A DNA stretch of 64,000 bases from Pectobacterium parmentieri (GCF_001742145.1 NZ_CP015749.1:4588001-4652000), one strand, 5' to 3'; positions 9,791 to 20,084 are shown, counted from the stretch's first letter. Notes: generated from the sequence alone by a model not told the origin. Numbers and translations are program-made.

Positions 9791-11002
9791 TTAGCGTTGC
9801 GATAAACGTGCAATAACTTGTTGATGTTCAGGCATGTTAGAGGCCCCTTCACGTTCAACGGCGAGGGAGGCAAAGGCAGAGGCGTAAGTGGCGGCCTGCA
9901 CCAGGCTCTGCCCGTTAGCGAGCGCGGCGGCAAACGCGCCGTTGAATGCATCCCCTGCGCCGGTAGTATCGACACCGAGTGCCGGAAAGGCAGGAATATG
10001 CTGGAATTGTTTGCCGTCCAATAACAGTGCACCGCGGGAGCCCATGGTGATAATCACGCGTTTGGCTCCCAGAGCAGCGATTTTCAGCGCTGCTTCTTTG
10101 GCATCGTCAACATCGTGAATATCAATGCCGGATAGAAGCGAGGCTTCCGTCTCGTTGGGCGTGATGACGTCGAGATAATCCAGATAGGGCAGGATCTCGC
10201 TAGAGTAAGGTGCGGGGTTAAGAATCACTTTCTTGCCCAGCGTATGGGCCAGCTTGATCGCGTTCAGCGTTGCGGAAAAGTTATTCTCTAACTGCACCAG
10301 CAGTACGTCTGAGGTAGTGAGTTCTGACGCGATGGCGGCGACTTCGTCATCGGTAATGGTTTGGTTAGCACCGGGGTGAATGGCGATCATGTTTTCGCCG
10401 TTTTGCTGCGAGACGTAAATGATCGCGTTACCTGTGGGTTCGCTATCTGACTGGTACAGCTTGAACGAGTGAATGTCTGATGCCGTAAAATGATCGTAGG
10501 CAAATTGGCTAAATTGGTCGGTACCCACTTTAGCGATGAAATAGACCTGTGCACCTGCCCGACTGGCAGCCATGGCCTGGTTAGCGCCTTTACCCCCAGG
10601 GCCGATCGCGCTGCCCTGAGCCATGATGGATTCACCGCCCTTGGGAAAACGCATCACCTTGGCGACGATATCAACATTGAACGATCCTAAAATACACACC
10701 TTGCCGTTCATCGAATTTCCTTTCTGTTTGCTGGTTTGATGTCTGTTCTGTTTTTCTAACCGCTTCAGCAGTACTTCGAAATTCTCGCCAGACGGGGCGA
10801 TTAATTCGGACTGTAGAAGACGTCGCACGATGATGGCTCCGCCGTAGCAGCGCTGAATCAGGTGCAACCGTGCCAGTTCATTCAAATCACTGCGGATAGT
10901 TTCTTTGCTAACGGCAAAGGCCGTTGCCAGATAATCGACGCTGGCGCGTTCATGTTTGGCCAGATAGGCCAGAATCTGATTACGTCTTTCTTCTAGAAAC
11001 AT
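9791..11002 (-). CDS. DeoR-type HTH fused to ribokinase-family sugar kinase
   Basis: A 403-residue fusion. Residues 1-58 form a DeoR-family winged helix (VSKETIRSDLNELARLHLI, then RCYGGA). Residues 59-97 are a linker lacking the DeoR effector domain. Residues 98-403 are a complete PfkB/ribokinase domain, with GGKGANQAMAASRAG as N-terminal signature, DTTGAGDAFNGAFAAAL carrying the catalytic Asp, and NPAPYS. GAGGTAAGC precedes the ATG at 11002. A second AAAGGA precedes ATG codon 98 at 10711, so free kinase could also be made. It is the first gene of the cassette, divergent from glpG. Sugar specificity is unknown; ribose is only the closest family label. Confidence 0.85.
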   Translation of the reverse strand: MFLEERRNQILAYLAKHERASVDYLATAFAVSKETIRSDLNELARLHLIQRCYGGAIIVRRLLQSELIAPSGENFEVLLKRLEKQNRHQTSKQKGNSMNGKVCILGSFNVDIVAKVMRFPKGGESIMAQGSAIGPGGKGANQAMAASRAGAQVYFIAKVGTDQFSQFAYDHFTASDIHSFKLYQSDSEPTGNAIIYVSQQNGENMIAIHPGANQTITDDEVAAIASELTTSDVLLVQLENNFSATLNAIKLAHTLGKKVILNPAPYSSEILPYLDYLDVITPNETEASLLSGIDIHDVDDAKEAALKIAALGAKRVIITMGSRGALLLDGKQFQHIPAFPALGVDTTGAGDAFNGAFAAALANGQSLVQAATYASAFASLAVEREGASNMPEHQQVIARLSQR

Positions 11003-11206
11003 GCTTACCTCAGTTGTTGGTTATGAGCCTAAAGGAGAGTCTGCGGCTAAAAAGTGACTACTGTCATAGGATGATCGGTGAAACGGAAGTAAACGGAAGT
11101 TAGCAGAATGTTATCGGTTAAGAAGGGTGTTTTTACTTTTTCCCCCCCAGCCTGCGAAGCAATATGATATTTTTAGGTAAATCTATTCGCTAACGGATAC
11201 ACAACA
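11003..11206. promoter_or_regulatory. Divergent promoter region of cassette and glpGR
   Basis: This 204-bp gap must hold promoters for both the minus-strand cassette and glpGR, because glpE no longer lies directly upstream of glpG. Visible are tandem aaacggaagt repeats near 11080-11100, a run of seven C, and a TATGAT-like box at 11163. No convincing -35 partner was found. Confidence 0.45.
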
Positions 11207-12040
11207 ATGCCAATCCGCGTTATTGCTCTCTCCAACCCGCGTCTGGCTCAGGCATTTGTCGATTACATGCGTACTCAGCAGGTTCATCTGGACATGCGAC
11301 CTCAAGGACATGAAGCTGAGCTGTGGCTAAAAGATGAAACTCAACTGAGCAAGGTTCAGGAGGCGCTGGAGATTTTTCTGCGCGACCCGACCAATCCGCG
11401 CTATCTGGCGGCCAGTTGGCAAACGGGATCGATGGACACCGGTATTCAATACCAACGTTATCCTTTCCTGCAAACGCTGCAACAAAAGGCAGGGCCGCTG
11501 ACGTTATCCGTGATGGTCGTGACGATTGCGGTGTTCGTTCTGATGCAGATTTCAGGCTATGAGAGCGTGATGACGTGGCTAGCATTCCCGGCAGAAGGGC
11601 AGCAGGTACAACTGTGGCGCTGGTTCAGTCATGCTTTGTTGCACTTTTCCCTGCTGCATATTTTGTTCAATCTGATGTGGTGGTGGTATCTGGGAGGGCC
11701 GGTTGAAAAAGTGTTGGGGACCGGCAAGCTGCTGGTCATCACGCTGGTTTCCGCGCTGGTCAGCGGCTGGGCGCAGTCCTGGTTTAGCGGCACCTATTTT
11801 GGTGGCCTGTCTGGCGTCGTCTATGCCCTGATGGGTTACGTCTGGCTGCGAGGGGAAAGAGAGCCAGACGGTTATTTGGCTATGCCGCGCAGCCTGATGG
11901 TCTTCGCGTTACTGTGGCTGGTTGCCGGATATTTCGATATTTTAGGCATGTCGATCGCGAATGCGGCACATGTGGCAGGGCTGATTGTCGGGCTATTGAT
12001 GGCCTTTTGGGACACGTATAATAAAACAAACCCCCGGTAA
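11207..12040 (+). CDS. glpG: Rhomboid intramembrane serine protease
   Basis: GlpG cleaves transmembrane segments of membrane proteins within the bilayer. The 277-residue protein has the cytoplasmic N-terminal domain (1-90) and six helices. The Ser-His dyad is S202 in [13 protein letters not shown] and H255 in ANAAHVAG, and the [10 protein letters not shown] block near 146-155 supplies the oxyanion residues. The GxxxExxxG-type motif of the first loop reads [12 protein letters not shown]. The Shine-Dalgarno before ATG 11207 is weak (ACGGAT). glpR follows 24 bp downstream, as in E. coli. Confidence 0.96.
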   Translation: MPIRVIALSNPRLAQAFVDYMRTQQVHLDMRPQGHEAELWLKDETQLSKVQEALEIFLRDPTNPRYLAASWQTGSMDTGIQYQRYPFLQTLQQKAGPLTLSVMVVTIAVFVLMQISGYESVMTWLAFPAEGQQVQLWRWFSHALLHFSLLHILFNLMWWWYLGGPVEKVLGTGKLLVITLVSALVSGWAQSWFSGTYFGGLSGVVYALMGYVWLRGEREPDGYLAMPRSLMVFALLWLVAGYFDILGMSIANAAHVAGLIVGLLMAFWDTYNKTNPR

Positions 12041-12064
12041 ATCGGGGCGTCTTAGGGGATAAAT

Positions 12065-12823
12065 GTGAAGCAGACACAACGGCATGACGCCATTATTGAA
12101 CTGGTGCGTCGGCAGGGGTATGTCAGTACTGAAGAACTGGTGGATCATTTTGCAGTGAGCCCGCAAACCATCCGTCGCGATTTGAACGATCTGGCTGAGC
12201 AAAATAAAATCCATCGCCACCACGGCGGCGCGGCATTGCCATCCAGCTCGGTGAACACGGCTTATCACGATCGTAAAATGATGTGGTCGGATGAAAAGGC
12301 ACGTATTGCCCGTCGGGTGGCGAGCCAGATTCCAGACGGTGCGACCTTGTTTATCGATATCGGCACCACGCCTGAGGCGGTGGCCTATGCGTTGATGCAG
12401 CATAAGGATCTGCGCGTGGTCACCAATAATCTGAACGTGGCAACGCTGCTAACGGCAAAAGAGGATTTTCGCCTGATTTTGGCTGGTGGCGAAGTTCGCA
12501 CCCGCGATGGCGGTATTATGGGGGAGGCGACGCTGGATTTTATCTCTCAGTTCCGTCTGGATTTTGGCATTTTGGGCATCAGCGGTATTGACATGGATGG
12601 GTCATTACTGGAGTTTGATTACCATGAAGTGCGCACAAAACGGGCGATTATTGAAAATTCTCGCTGTGTGATGCTGGTGACGGATCATTCCAAGTTTGGT
12701 CGTAATGCGATGGTGAATTTGGGCAACATGGATTTGATCGACTATCTTTTTACCGATCAGTCACCCCCACCCAGCGTACTGAAAATTATTGAACAACATA
12801 AGGTACAGTTGGAGTTGTGTTGA
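12065..12823 (+). CDS. glpR: Glycerol-3-phosphate regulon repressor
   Basis: DeoR-family repressor released by glycerol-3-phosphate. It starts at GTG 12065 after AGGGGAT, giving 252 residues like E. coli GlpR and beginning VKQTQRHDAIIELV. The N-terminal HTH reads VSPQTIRRDLNDLAEQ and is followed by RHHGGAALPSSS. The effector domain carries FIDIGTTPEAVA and the LEFDYHEVRTKRAIIENS segment. It should act on the operator upstream of glpD (6299-6318). Unusually, malP follows only 42 bp later on the same strand. Confidence 0.97.
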   Translation: MKQTQRHDAIIELVRRQGYVSTEELVDHFAVSPQTIRRDLNDLAEQNKIHRHHGGAALPSSSVNTAYHDRKMMWSDEKARIARRVASQIPDGATLFIDIGTTPEAVAYALMQHKDLRVVTNNLNVATLLTAKEDFRLILAGGEVRTRDGGIMGEATLDFISQFRLDFGILGISGIDMDGSLLEFDYHEVRTKRAIIENSRCVMLVTDHSKFGRNAMVNLGNMDLIDYLFTDQSPPPSVLKIIEQHKVQLELC

Positions 12824-12865
12824 GCCCGATGTGCCTTTTCCATGATGGACAAAGGAGGAGGCACG

Positions 12866-15388
12866 ATGTCAGATTCTTCAAGAAAGTCAGGTTCTGCAAA
12901 AGTACCAGGATCGTCAAAACGTTCAGCGGCTGCAAAAAAGCCAGATGCTTTAACGCAGCCCGTTTCCTCCGCTCATCCTGCTATCGCCTTTGATGCCTCA
13001 GAATTTACCGCCGCGCTGCGCCGCCAACAGCGGCTCGGTGGCGTTGCTTCCCTGAAGGCGATGACATTGGTGCAGTGCTGGCGTGCCGTCAGCCTTGCGC
13101 TCGCGGAACAACTGTTGATGCATCCCACCGCGCCAACCCCTTCCACGGTTAATACGCTTCAGCGCCATGTGAACTACCTGTCGATGGAGTTTCTGCCCGG
13201 TCGGTTGACGGGTAACAACCTGCTGAATCTGGGATGGTATGACGCCGTAGCCGACGTACTGGCAGAGCAAGGTCTTAGCCTGAGCGATGTGCTGGAGCAG
13301 GAAACCGATCCGGGCTTAGGCAACGGTGGATTAGGCCGACTGGCATCCTGCTTTCTGGATTCGATGGCAACGGTGGGGCAGCCTGCAACGGGCTACGGCC
13401 TCAACTACCAGTATGGCCTGTTCCGTCAGCATTTTGCACAAGAGCAGCAGCAGGAAACGGCCGATGACTGGCAGCGTGATACCTATCCGTGGCTTTTACC
13501 GCGTGCTGAACTGGCGGTAGAGGTTGGGTTTGGCGGGCGTTTGCAACCCCAGACCGATGGTCGCCTGCGCTGGCTGCCGGATACGGTTTTTAGAGGCGAA
13601 GCCTGTGACCTGCCGGTGATTGGTTATCAAAACGGAGCCGCGCAGCCGCTACGTTTGTGGCGTGCGACGCATTGCGATCCGTTTGATTTAACCTTATTCA
13701 ATAAAGGTCACTATTTGCGCGCGGCGCAGGCGGGTATTTCCGCCGCCAGCCTGACCAGCGTGCTGTACCCGAATGATAATCATGCGGCGGGCAAGCGCCT
13801 GCGTCTGATGCAGCAGTATTTCCACTGTGCTTGTTCGGTGGCTGACATTTTACGCCGCCATCTTAGCGCGGGACGTGCGCTGTCTGCGCTGCCGGATTAT
13901 GAAGTCATCCAGCTTAATGATACTCACCCGACGCTGGCGATCCCTGAGTTGATGCGCCTGCTGCTCGATGAACACCAGCTACCCTGGGACGACGCCTGGT
14001 CGATAACCGGACGTACCTTTGCTTACACCAATCATACGCTGATGCCGGAAGCGCTTGAGCGCTGGGACGAACGGCTGTTTGGCCGTTTGCTGCCTCGTCA
14101 TCTGTCGATTGTCCGGCAAATTGATGCGCAGTTTAAGGTGCAGGTCGAGCAAGAATGGCCTGGCGATCGGCAGATGTGGGCGAAGCTTGCTATCCGCCAC
14201 CAGCGCCAGATCCGTATGGCAAACCTGTGCGTAGTGAGCTGCTTTGCCGTCAATGGCGTGGCGGCATTGCATTCGGCACTGGTGGTGAAAGATCTGTTCC
14301 CCGAATACCATCAACTGTGGCCGACCAAATTCCACAATGTTACCAACGGCATAACGCCGCGCCGCTGGCTGAAGCAATGTAACCCGGCGCTGTCTGCATT
14401 GATTGATGACACGCTAAATACGCCATGGGTGAATGATTTACCCGCGCTGCAAGGGCTGGAGCCCTACGCTGACGATGCTGGCTTTCGTGAGCGTTATCGA
14501 CAAATCAAGGCCGATAATAAAACGCAACTGGCGAGCTATCTCTGTCAACAGTATGACATTGTGGTCGATCCACTGGCGTTGTTTGACGTACAAATTAAGC
14601 GATTGCATGAATACAAACGTCAGCATTTGAATCTACTTCATATTCTCGCGCTATATCGTCAATTGCGTGACAATCCGCATCTGGATATAGTGCCGCACGT
14701 CTTTTTGTTCGGTGCCAAAGCGGCACCGGGTTATGTCTTAGCAAAAAATATCATTTATGCCATTAATCGGGTCGCTACGGTCATTAATCAGGATCGCCGC
14801 GTTAGCGATCGCCTAAAGGTCATCTTCCCGGCGGACTACCGTGTCTCGCTGGCTGAGCGGATGATCCCTGCTGCTGATGTCTCTGAGCAGATTTCGACGG
14901 CAGGTAAAGAGGCGTCTGGCACTGGCAATATGAAGCTGGCGCTGAATGGCGCGTTGACCGTTGGCACGTTAGATGGGGCAAATGTAGAAATGGCGCAGCA
15001 GGTCGGCGAGGACAATCTGTTCATTTTCGGTCATACCGTAGAACAGGTAAAAGCCCTACAGACTCAGGGCTATGCGCCGTCTGACTACCTTGCTACAACG
15101 CCTTTGCTACGTGAAATACTGAATGAGTTAGCGAGTGGTGCATTCAGCCGGGGGGATAAAAATGCGTTTGCCCCACTGCTGGATAGCCTGCTGAAGCTGG
15201 GCGATCCCTATATGTTAATGGCCGATTTTGCACCATATTGTGAGGTGCAGCAGCGTGTTGATGCGCTTTATCGTGAGCCGGATGAATGGACGCGCCGCTG
15301 TGTGTTGAATACCGCCAGAATGGGGATGTTTAGTTCGGACAGGGCAATTCATGATTACCAGACGCGTATTTGGCAAGCGCATCATTAG
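12866..15388 (+). CDS. malP: Maltodextrin phosphorylase with extra N-terminal tail
   Basis: GT35 phosphorylase acting on maltodextrins. I chose ATG 12866, eight codons inside the longest frame, because AAAGGAGGAGG lies just upstream; this gives 840 residues against 797 in E. coli. The surplus is a Ser/Lys/Ala-rich tail of about 45 residues before [15 protein letters not shown]. The PLP lysine is K690 in [14 protein letters not shown]. The catalytic core matches E. coli MalP ([24 protein letters not shown] block). malQ starts 12 bp downstream. I see no clear MalT boxes in the short glpR-malP gap, so the promoter position is open. Confidence 0.95.
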   Translation: MSDSSRKSGSAKVPGSSKRSAAAKKPDALTQPVSSAHPAIAFDASEFTAALRRQQRLGGVASLKAMTLVQCWRAVSLALAEQLLMHPTAPTPSTVNTLQRHVNYLSMEFLPGRLTGNNLLNLGWYDAVADVLAEQGLSLSDVLEQETDPGLGNGGLGRLASCFLDSMATVGQPATGYGLNYQYGLFRQHFAQEQQQETADDWQRDTYPWLLPRAELAVEVGFGGRLQPQTDGRLRWLPDTVFRGEACDLPVIGYQNGAAQPLRLWRATHCDPFDLTLFNKGHYLRAAQAGISAASLTSVLYPNDNHAAGKRLRLMQQYFHCACSVADILRRHLSAGRALSALPDYEVIQLNDTHPTLAIPELMRLLLDEHQLPWDDAWSITGRTFAYTNHTLMPEALERWDERLFGRLLPRHLSIVRQIDAQFKVQVEQEWPGDRQMWAKLAIRHQRQIRMANLCVVSCFAVNGVAALHSALVVKDLFPEYHQLWPTKFHNVTNGITPRRWLKQCNPALSALIDDTLNTPWVNDLPALQGLEPYADDAGFRERYRQIKADNKTQLASYLCQQYDIVVDPLALFDVQIKRLHEYKRQHLNLLHILALYRQLRDNPHLDIVPHVFLFGAKAAPGYVLAKNIIYAINRVATVINQDRRVSDRLKVIFPADYRVSLAERMIPAADVSEQISTAGKEASGTGNMKLALNGALTVGTLDGANVEMAQQVGEDNLFIFGHTVEQVKALQTQGYAPSDYLATTPLLREILNELASGAFSRGDKNAFAPLLDSLLKLGDPYMLMADFAPYCEVQQRVDALYREPDEWTRRCVLNTARMGMFSSDRAIHDYQTRIWQAHH

Positions 15389-15400
15389 GAAAAGGAGAGG

Positions 15401-17485
15401 ATGTTCAAGGTGGATAAACTGGCAAGCCAGCAGACCGGCATCGCGGAAAGCTATACCGATGCCTATGGCAAAAAGCACATTGTTGCGGCCGCAGTCAGAA
15501 ACCGGATTCAGGCAATGATGGACGTTTCTGATAGCGGTAATGCGCCCCTGCCGCCTGTTCGTGTCTTCTTGCAAGGCCGAGAGGCGGTCATCGAGCTTGC
15601 TGGTCACGGTGAATTCTTCTGGACGCTGATGTATGAAAACGGCGGTCAAATTCAAGGGCAGATAACCGGTGGTTCAACGCTGGCTTTGCCGGGCGTGCTG
15701 CCGCTGGGCTACCACTACCTGACGTTGACGCAGGCCGACCAGCGCTGGAGCTGCCGGATTATTGTTGCACCGCATCGCTGCTATGAACCCGAAGCTTTAC
15801 AGCAGGGAAAACGCTGGTGGGGCGTGACCGTACAGCTTTACACCTTGCGTTCGCAGAACAATTGGGGCGTAGGGGATTTTGGCGATCTGCGCCAACTGGT
15901 AGAACAGATTGCCCGACGCGGTGGCGCCTTTGTGGGGCTGAACCCACTGCATTCGCTGTACCCGGCGTTGGCAGAGGCGGCGAGCCCTTACAGTCCGTCG
16001 TCCCGCCACTGGCTGAACATTATTTATATCGATGTGAATCGGATTGATGATTTCCAACAGAGCGGGGAAGCGCAGGCGTGGTGGCACCGTGAGGAGACGC
16101 AAAGTGCGATCGCAGCGTTGCGGGCGGGGCGCTGGGTTGATTATGAGCCGGTGACGCAGCTTAAGTTAGCTGCTCTGCGGCTGGCGTTTCGCTATTTTAC
16201 GACCCGTAGCGCGCTGGACCCGCGCATTAGTGCATTTCGTCAGTTTGTCGTCAGCGGCGGGCAGAGCCTGCAACTTCAGGCGACGTTTGATGCGTTGCAG
16301 ACCTACCTGAAAAAACAGGGCGAGAATTATGCGGACTGGCATCAATGGCCTGCCAGTTATCATGATGTACACAGTGAGACCGTAAAAGCCTTTCGCCGTG
16401 AAAACAGCGATGAGATTACGTTCTACAGTTGGCTGCAATGGGTGGCGCATGAGCAATTAGCAGACTGCTACGCGCATAGTAAACAGCTTGGTTTACCGTT
16501 AGGTTTATATCGCGATTTGGCCGTCGGGGTCGCACGGGGCGGCGCAGAAACCTGGGACGAACGACAGCTATATTGTCTCGATGCTTCTATCGGCGCACCG
16601 CCCGATCCGCTCGGGCCACAGGGACAAAACTGGCAACTTGCGCCGATGAACCCCACCATGATGCAGCTTCGGGGTTATCAACCTTTTATCGACGTGCTGC
16701 GCAGCAACATGGCGCACTGCGGCGCGTTGCGTATCGATCATGTAATGGCGCTCTTGCGCCTGTGGTGGATACCGAAGGCGGAGCCAGCGGGCAACGGGGC
16801 CTACGTGCATTATCCGGTCGACGATCTGCTGGCGGTGCTGGCGCTGGAAAGCCAGCGTCATCGCTGCCTGATTATCGGTGAGGATTTAGGCACGGTGCCG
16901 CCGGAAATTGTCAGCAAACTGCATGATTACGGTATCTATTCTTACAAGGTGCTGTTCTTTGAAAAGGATGCAGAGGACCACTTTCGCCCGCCCGAGGATT
17001 ACCCGCGTCAGGCGATGGCAACCATTACCACTCACGACCTTCCGACGCTGCGCGGCTACTGGCAAACCGTGGATTTATCGCTTGGGCGCGAGTTAGGGTT
17101 GTATCCTGTAGAGGCGTTGTTGCAAGAGCAGATGCTACAGCGTGAAAAAGCGAAACAGGGGTTGCTCAACGCATTACACCATTACGGGCTGCTGCCACAG
17201 CGTGTTGGCCGTAACTCGGCGCTGACGACAATGGGCGCACCGCTGAGCCGTGGCGTTCACCGCTATGTCGCCGATAGCGCCAGCGCACTGGTCGGGTTTC
17301 AACTGGAAGACTGGTTGGATATGGCCACGCCGGTGAATGTACCGGGCACCAACCGCGAATACCCTAACTGGCGACGCAAGCTGACGCGTCCGCTGGAATC
17401 GATCTTCGCTGACCGCTGCCTTGAACGACTGGTTCGGGATGTGGATTTGCGCCGCGGTGCGCCGATGAAAACACAAAAAGCCTAA
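15401..17485 (+). CDS. malQ: 4-alpha-glucanotransferase (amylomaltase)
   Basis: GH77 enzyme that disproportionates maltodextrins with release of glucose. It has 694 residues, the same length as E. coli MalQ. The catalytic triad lines up as nucleophile D446 in LRIDHVMALLRLWW, acid/base E494 in IIGEDLGTVPPE, and transition-state D546 in TTHDLPTLRGYW. AAAGGAGAGG abuts ATG 15401, giving short spacing; the in-frame GTG at 15410 is an alternative start. It forms an operon with malP and ends at a strong shared hairpin (17500-17529). Confidence 0.96.
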   Translation: MFKVDKLASQQTGIAESYTDAYGKKHIVAAAVRNRIQAMMDVSDSGNAPLPPVRVFLQGREAVIELAGHGEFFWTLMYENGGQIQGQITGGSTLALPGVLPLGYHYLTLTQADQRWSCRIIVAPHRCYEPEALQQGKRWWGVTVQLYTLRSQNNWGVGDFGDLRQLVEQIARRGGAFVGLNPLHSLYPALAEAASPYSPSSRHWLNIIYIDVNRIDDFQQSGEAQAWWHREETQSAIAALRAGRWVDYEPVTQLKLAALRLAFRYFTTRSALDPRISAFRQFVVSGGQSLQLQATFDALQTYLKKQGENYADWHQWPASYHDVHSETVKAFRRENSDEITFYSWLQWVAHEQLADCYAHSKQLGLPLGLYRDLAVGVARGGAETWDERQLYCLDASIGAPPDPLGPQGQNWQLAPMNPTMMQLRGYQPFIDVLRSNMAHCGALRIDHVMALLRLWWIPKAEPAGNGAYVHYPVDDLLAVLALESQRHRCLIIGEDLGTVPPEIVSKLHDYGIYSYKVLFFEKDAEDHFRPPEDYPRQAMATITTHDLPTLRGYWQTVDLSLGRELGLYPVEALLQEQMLQREKAKQGLLNALHHYGLLPQRVGRNSALTTMGAPLSRGVHRYVADSASALVGFQLEDWLDMATPVNVPGTNREYPNWRRKLTRPLESIFADRCLERLVRDVDLRRGAPMKTQKA

Positions 17486-17499
17486 CAACAGAACGAACA

Positions 17500-17529
17500 C
17501 TTTTCCTCCCCTGCGTCGGGGAGGAAAAG
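17500..17529. terminator. Bidirectional terminator between malQ and nfuA
   Basis: CTTTTCCTCCCC, a 6-nt loop and GGGGAGGAAAAG form a 12-bp stem between two converging genes. It has T-rich and A-rich outer arms that provide U-tracts in both directions. Confidence 0.85.
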
Positions 17530-17555
17530 CAAAGACAAATCAGCAGGTGAGAGGA

Positions 17556-18131
17556 TTAATAGTAAGAGTGCTCGCCACGCTGGTGTTCGGTGAGATCTCT
17601 CACGCCTTTCAGCTCTGGGAAGGTTTGCAGCAGCTCTTTCTCAATCCCTTCTTTCAGCGTGACGTCAACCATAGAACAGCCGTTACAGCCGCCGCCAAAT
17701 TGCAGGATCGCCAGACCGTCATCGGTAATTTCCATCAGCGTCACGCGGCCGCCGTGGCCAGCTAGCTGTGGGTTGATCTGCGATTGCAGCACATACTCAA
17801 CGCGTTCCATCAGCGGAGCGCTGTCGTCCACTTTACGCATTTTCGCGTTTGGCGCTTTCAGCGTGAGCTGAGAACCTAACTGGTCAGTCACGAAGTCAAT
17901 GTCAGCGTCTTCCAGATAAGGGGCGCTAAGCTCGTCCACGTAAGCGGAAATTTTTTCAAACTTCAGTACGGTATCGCTGGCTTCTACGGCATCCGGCGGG
18001 CAATAAGAGACGCCGCATTCGGCGTTTGGCGTACCTGGATTGATAACAAATACGCGAATCTGTGTGCCTTCTTCCTGTTTTGCCAACAGTTTCAGGAAAT
18101 GCTCCTGAGCAGCATCGGTAATACGGATCAT
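17556..18131 (-). CDS. nfuA: Fe-S cluster carrier protein NfuA
   Basis: Carrier that delivers [4Fe-4S] clusters to apo-enzymes under oxidative or iron stress. ATG 18131 gives 191 residues, exactly the E. coli length, starting [12 protein letters not shown]. The N-terminal degenerate A-type domain (1-100) includes [14 protein letters not shown]. The C-terminal NifU-like domain carries the cluster ligands in [15 protein letters not shown]. It is followed upstream by gntX on the same strand, as in E. coli. Confidence 0.97.
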   Translation of the reverse strand: MIRITDAAQEHFLKLLAKQEEGTQIRVFVINPGTPNAECGVSYCPPDAVEASDTVLKFEKISAYVDELSAPYLEDADIDFVTDQLGSQLTLKAPNAKMRKVDDSAPLMERVEYVLQSQINPQLAGHGGRVTLMEITDDGLAILQFGGGCNGCSMVDVTLKEGIEKELLQTFPELKGVRDLTEHQRGEHSYY

Positions 18132-18191
18132 AATAGTAAGCTCGATAGTTGACTGCACCTATCGGTTATAATACGCCCATCCTCCCCCTGA

Positions 18192-18893
18192 CTACAAGGT
18201 TCGGCACAAACACCAGACCTGAACGCCTGCCGCGCCCTGAGCGAGTAATAGCCTGCTAATTTCAGCGGCGGTACTGCCTGTCGTGACCACATCGTCGAGT
18301 AAAACCACCTGCTGCCCGGACAGCGAGACATCACAGGAAAATGCGCCTCTCAGGTTTTTTCGCCGTGCGCTGGCGCTGAGCGTTTGCTGCAACGGCGTGC
18401 GTCGGGTGCGCTGTAACTCACGCGGATCGTAAGCGCAGTCTAGCCAGTGAGCGAGAGGGCGAGCGAGCAGTTCGGTCTGGTTGAAGCCACGATGCCACTG
18501 GCGGTTCCGGTGCAGGGGAACGGTGAACAGACGATCGGGGCGGGACAGCGGCACCTGCCCGGTGAGCTTTCGTTCACGATAGACCCTCTGCCAATGTAGT
18601 AACAACTGCCGCGCCAGTACCGCTGCCAGCTCGGTTTTACCGTTAAACTTGAAATGCTTAAGCAGCGTATTGATCGGCGGTGTGTAGTCGCTGATAAAGG
18701 TCATCGATTGCCAAGGTGGTGGATTTTGCAGGCAGCGCCCGCACTGATGCGTTGTGTCGCCTGCGGGCAAGCCACAACGCGGACAGCAGGTAGGCAAACG
18801 GGGCAAGTGGCGCTGACAGTACGAACAAATCCCCTGCTGGCTGCGATGAAGTGGCAATAAGCATAGCCAACAGCGTGCTGTGATGGTTAACAT
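18192..18893 (-). CDS. gntX: ComF-family phosphoribosyltransferase-like protein GntX
   Basis: A 233-residue ComF/GntX protein. An N-terminal zinc-ribbon-like region has four CxxC-type pairs (CWLC, CSYC, CPRC, CGRC). A PRTase-like domain follows with VVLLDDVVTTGSTAAEI, the PRPP-binding motif. Homologues are needed for DNA uptake or for using DNA as a nutrient; the biochemical reaction is unclear. It is divergent from bioH with a 46-bp gap, the standard enterobacterial arrangement. Confidence 0.93.
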   Translation of the reverse strand: MLTITARCWLCLLPLHRSQQGICSYCQRHLPRLPTCCPRCGLPAGDTTHQCGRCLQNPPPWQSMTFISDYTPPINTLLKHFKFNGKTELAAVLARQLLLHWQRVYRERKLTGQVPLSRPDRLFTVPLHRNRQWHRGFNQTELLARPLAHWLDCAYDPRELQRTRRTPLQQTLSASARRKNLRGAFSCDVSLSGQQVVLLDDVVTTGSTAAEISRLLLAQGAAGVQVWCLCRTL

Positions 18894-18939
18894 ATTCTTT
18901 CCCTAAATACGGTTTTTCCCTGAAAAAGGAAGATAACTG

Positions 18940-19707
18940 ATGGCAGCGTTGTATTGGCAGACCGAAGGCGCAGGAAATACGGATCTTGTGTTGCTGCACG
19001 GATGGGGATTGAATGCGCAGGTATGGCAGAACATGGTCGTGCGACTCGCTCCGCATTTTCGCCTGCATCTGGTCGATCTGCCGGGCTATGGCAGAAGCCA
19101 AGGATTCGGGCCGATGTCCCTGAATGACATGGCGGACAGCGTGCTGGCGCAGGCACCGGACTGCGTTGTCTGGCTGGGGTGGTCGCTCGGTGGACTGGTT
19201 GCCAGCCAAATTGCGCTAAGCGCCCCTGCTCGGGTGGACAAGCTGATTACCGTGGCGTCATCGCCCTGTTTCAGCGCACAGGGTCGCTGGCCGGGCATCA
19301 AGCCAGACGTATTGCAGGGCTTTCAACAGCAGCTCAGCGAAGATTTCCAGCGCACGGTCGAGCGGTTTCTGGCGCTGCAAACGCTGGGAACGGAGAGCGC
19401 ACGGCAGGATGCCCGATTGCTAAAAAGCGTGGTGTTGGAACAGCCGATGCCGTCAGTCGAGGTATTGAACGGTGGGCTGGAAATTCTGCGGGAAGCCGAT
19501 TTACGCCAGCCGTTAGCCGACGTGACTGTGCCGTTTCTGCGGCTCTATGGTGCGTTAGATGGGCTGGTGCCGCGCAAAGTTGCTGGACTGCTGGAGGAAC
19601 AATGGCCGAACTCCACGTCGGTGGTGATGCCAAAGGCCGCGCATGCGCCGTTTATCTCGCACCCGGATGCCTTTTCCGAACAGATAATCGCGTTCGCTCA
19701 GGCGTAA
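18940..19707 (+). CDS. bioH: Pimeloyl-ACP methyl ester carboxylesterase
   Basis: Alpha/beta hydrolase that removes the methyl group from pimeloyl-ACP methyl ester, completing the pimelate moiety for biotin. The 255-residue protein has the [12 protein letters not shown] oxyanion region, nucleophile S82 in GWSLGG, an Asp near 207 ([10 protein letters not shown]) and His near 235 ([11 protein letters not shown]). GGAAG lies 10 bp before ATG 18940. It is divergent from gntX. Confidence 0.96.
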   Translation: MAALYWQTEGAGNTDLVLLHGWGLNAQVWQNMVVRLAPHFRLHLVDLPGYGRSQGFGPMSLNDMADSVLAQAPDCVVWLGWSLGGLVASQIALSAPARVDKLITVASSPCFSAQGRWPGIKPDVLQGFQQQLSEDFQRTVERFLALQTLGTESARQDARLLKSVVLEQPMPSVEVLNGGLEILREADLRQPLADVTVPFLRLYGALDGLVPRKVAGLLEEQWPNSTSVVMPKAAHAPFISHPDAFSEQIIAFAQA

Positions 19708-19830
19708 CCGACGATAATTTACATTTTCTCCTCAATTTCTCCACGATTTAACCGATGCTGGCAGTTAAGGTTATTCGGCACGCTGTATGCATAATTTCGG
19801 TCGTTTCAAGATCGAGATACCGGGGGCGAC

Positions 19831-19927
19831 CACGGTGTGAGGCATCCCTACGGGAACCTCATCACCGTGTTTCCCCTTATAAAATGCAAACGCATTTTAA
19901 ATGCCACTTGTGGCAGCCCGTCAGGGC
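19831..19927. repeat. Chain of four adjacent hairpins in the bioH-acrD gap
   Basis: The 377-bp gap (19708-20084) has no convincing gene but holds four consecutive stem-loops. Hairpin 1 (19831-19869) pairs CACGGTG-TGAGG with CCTCA-CACCGTG around an inner TCCC-tac-GGGA. Hairpin 2 (19881-19898) is AAAATGC-aaac-GCATTTT. Hairpin 3 (19902-19915) is TGCCAC-tt-GTGGCA. Hairpin 4 (19916-19927) is GCCC-gtca-GGGC. This is typical of a dispersed intergenic repeat or a structured RNA; I cannot name the family. Confidence 0.75.
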
Positions 19928-20084
19928 GAGCACAGGAACTGGGCGAGTAAATCCATGCTGAAGTGATCAGCATTACCTTGTATGCAGGGTTTTCTCTGGG
20001 TTGAATGAACCAGATTCTGTTCGATTATAAGTAGGCTGCTCATGAAGCAGCCACATCAAAATATGGCTGAGGAGTGTAGAAGCG

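Noticed and set aside
12824..12865. MalT boxes in front of malP
   Set aside because: The gap is only 42 bp and its GGAGGAGG is the ribosome-binding site, not a MalT repeat array.
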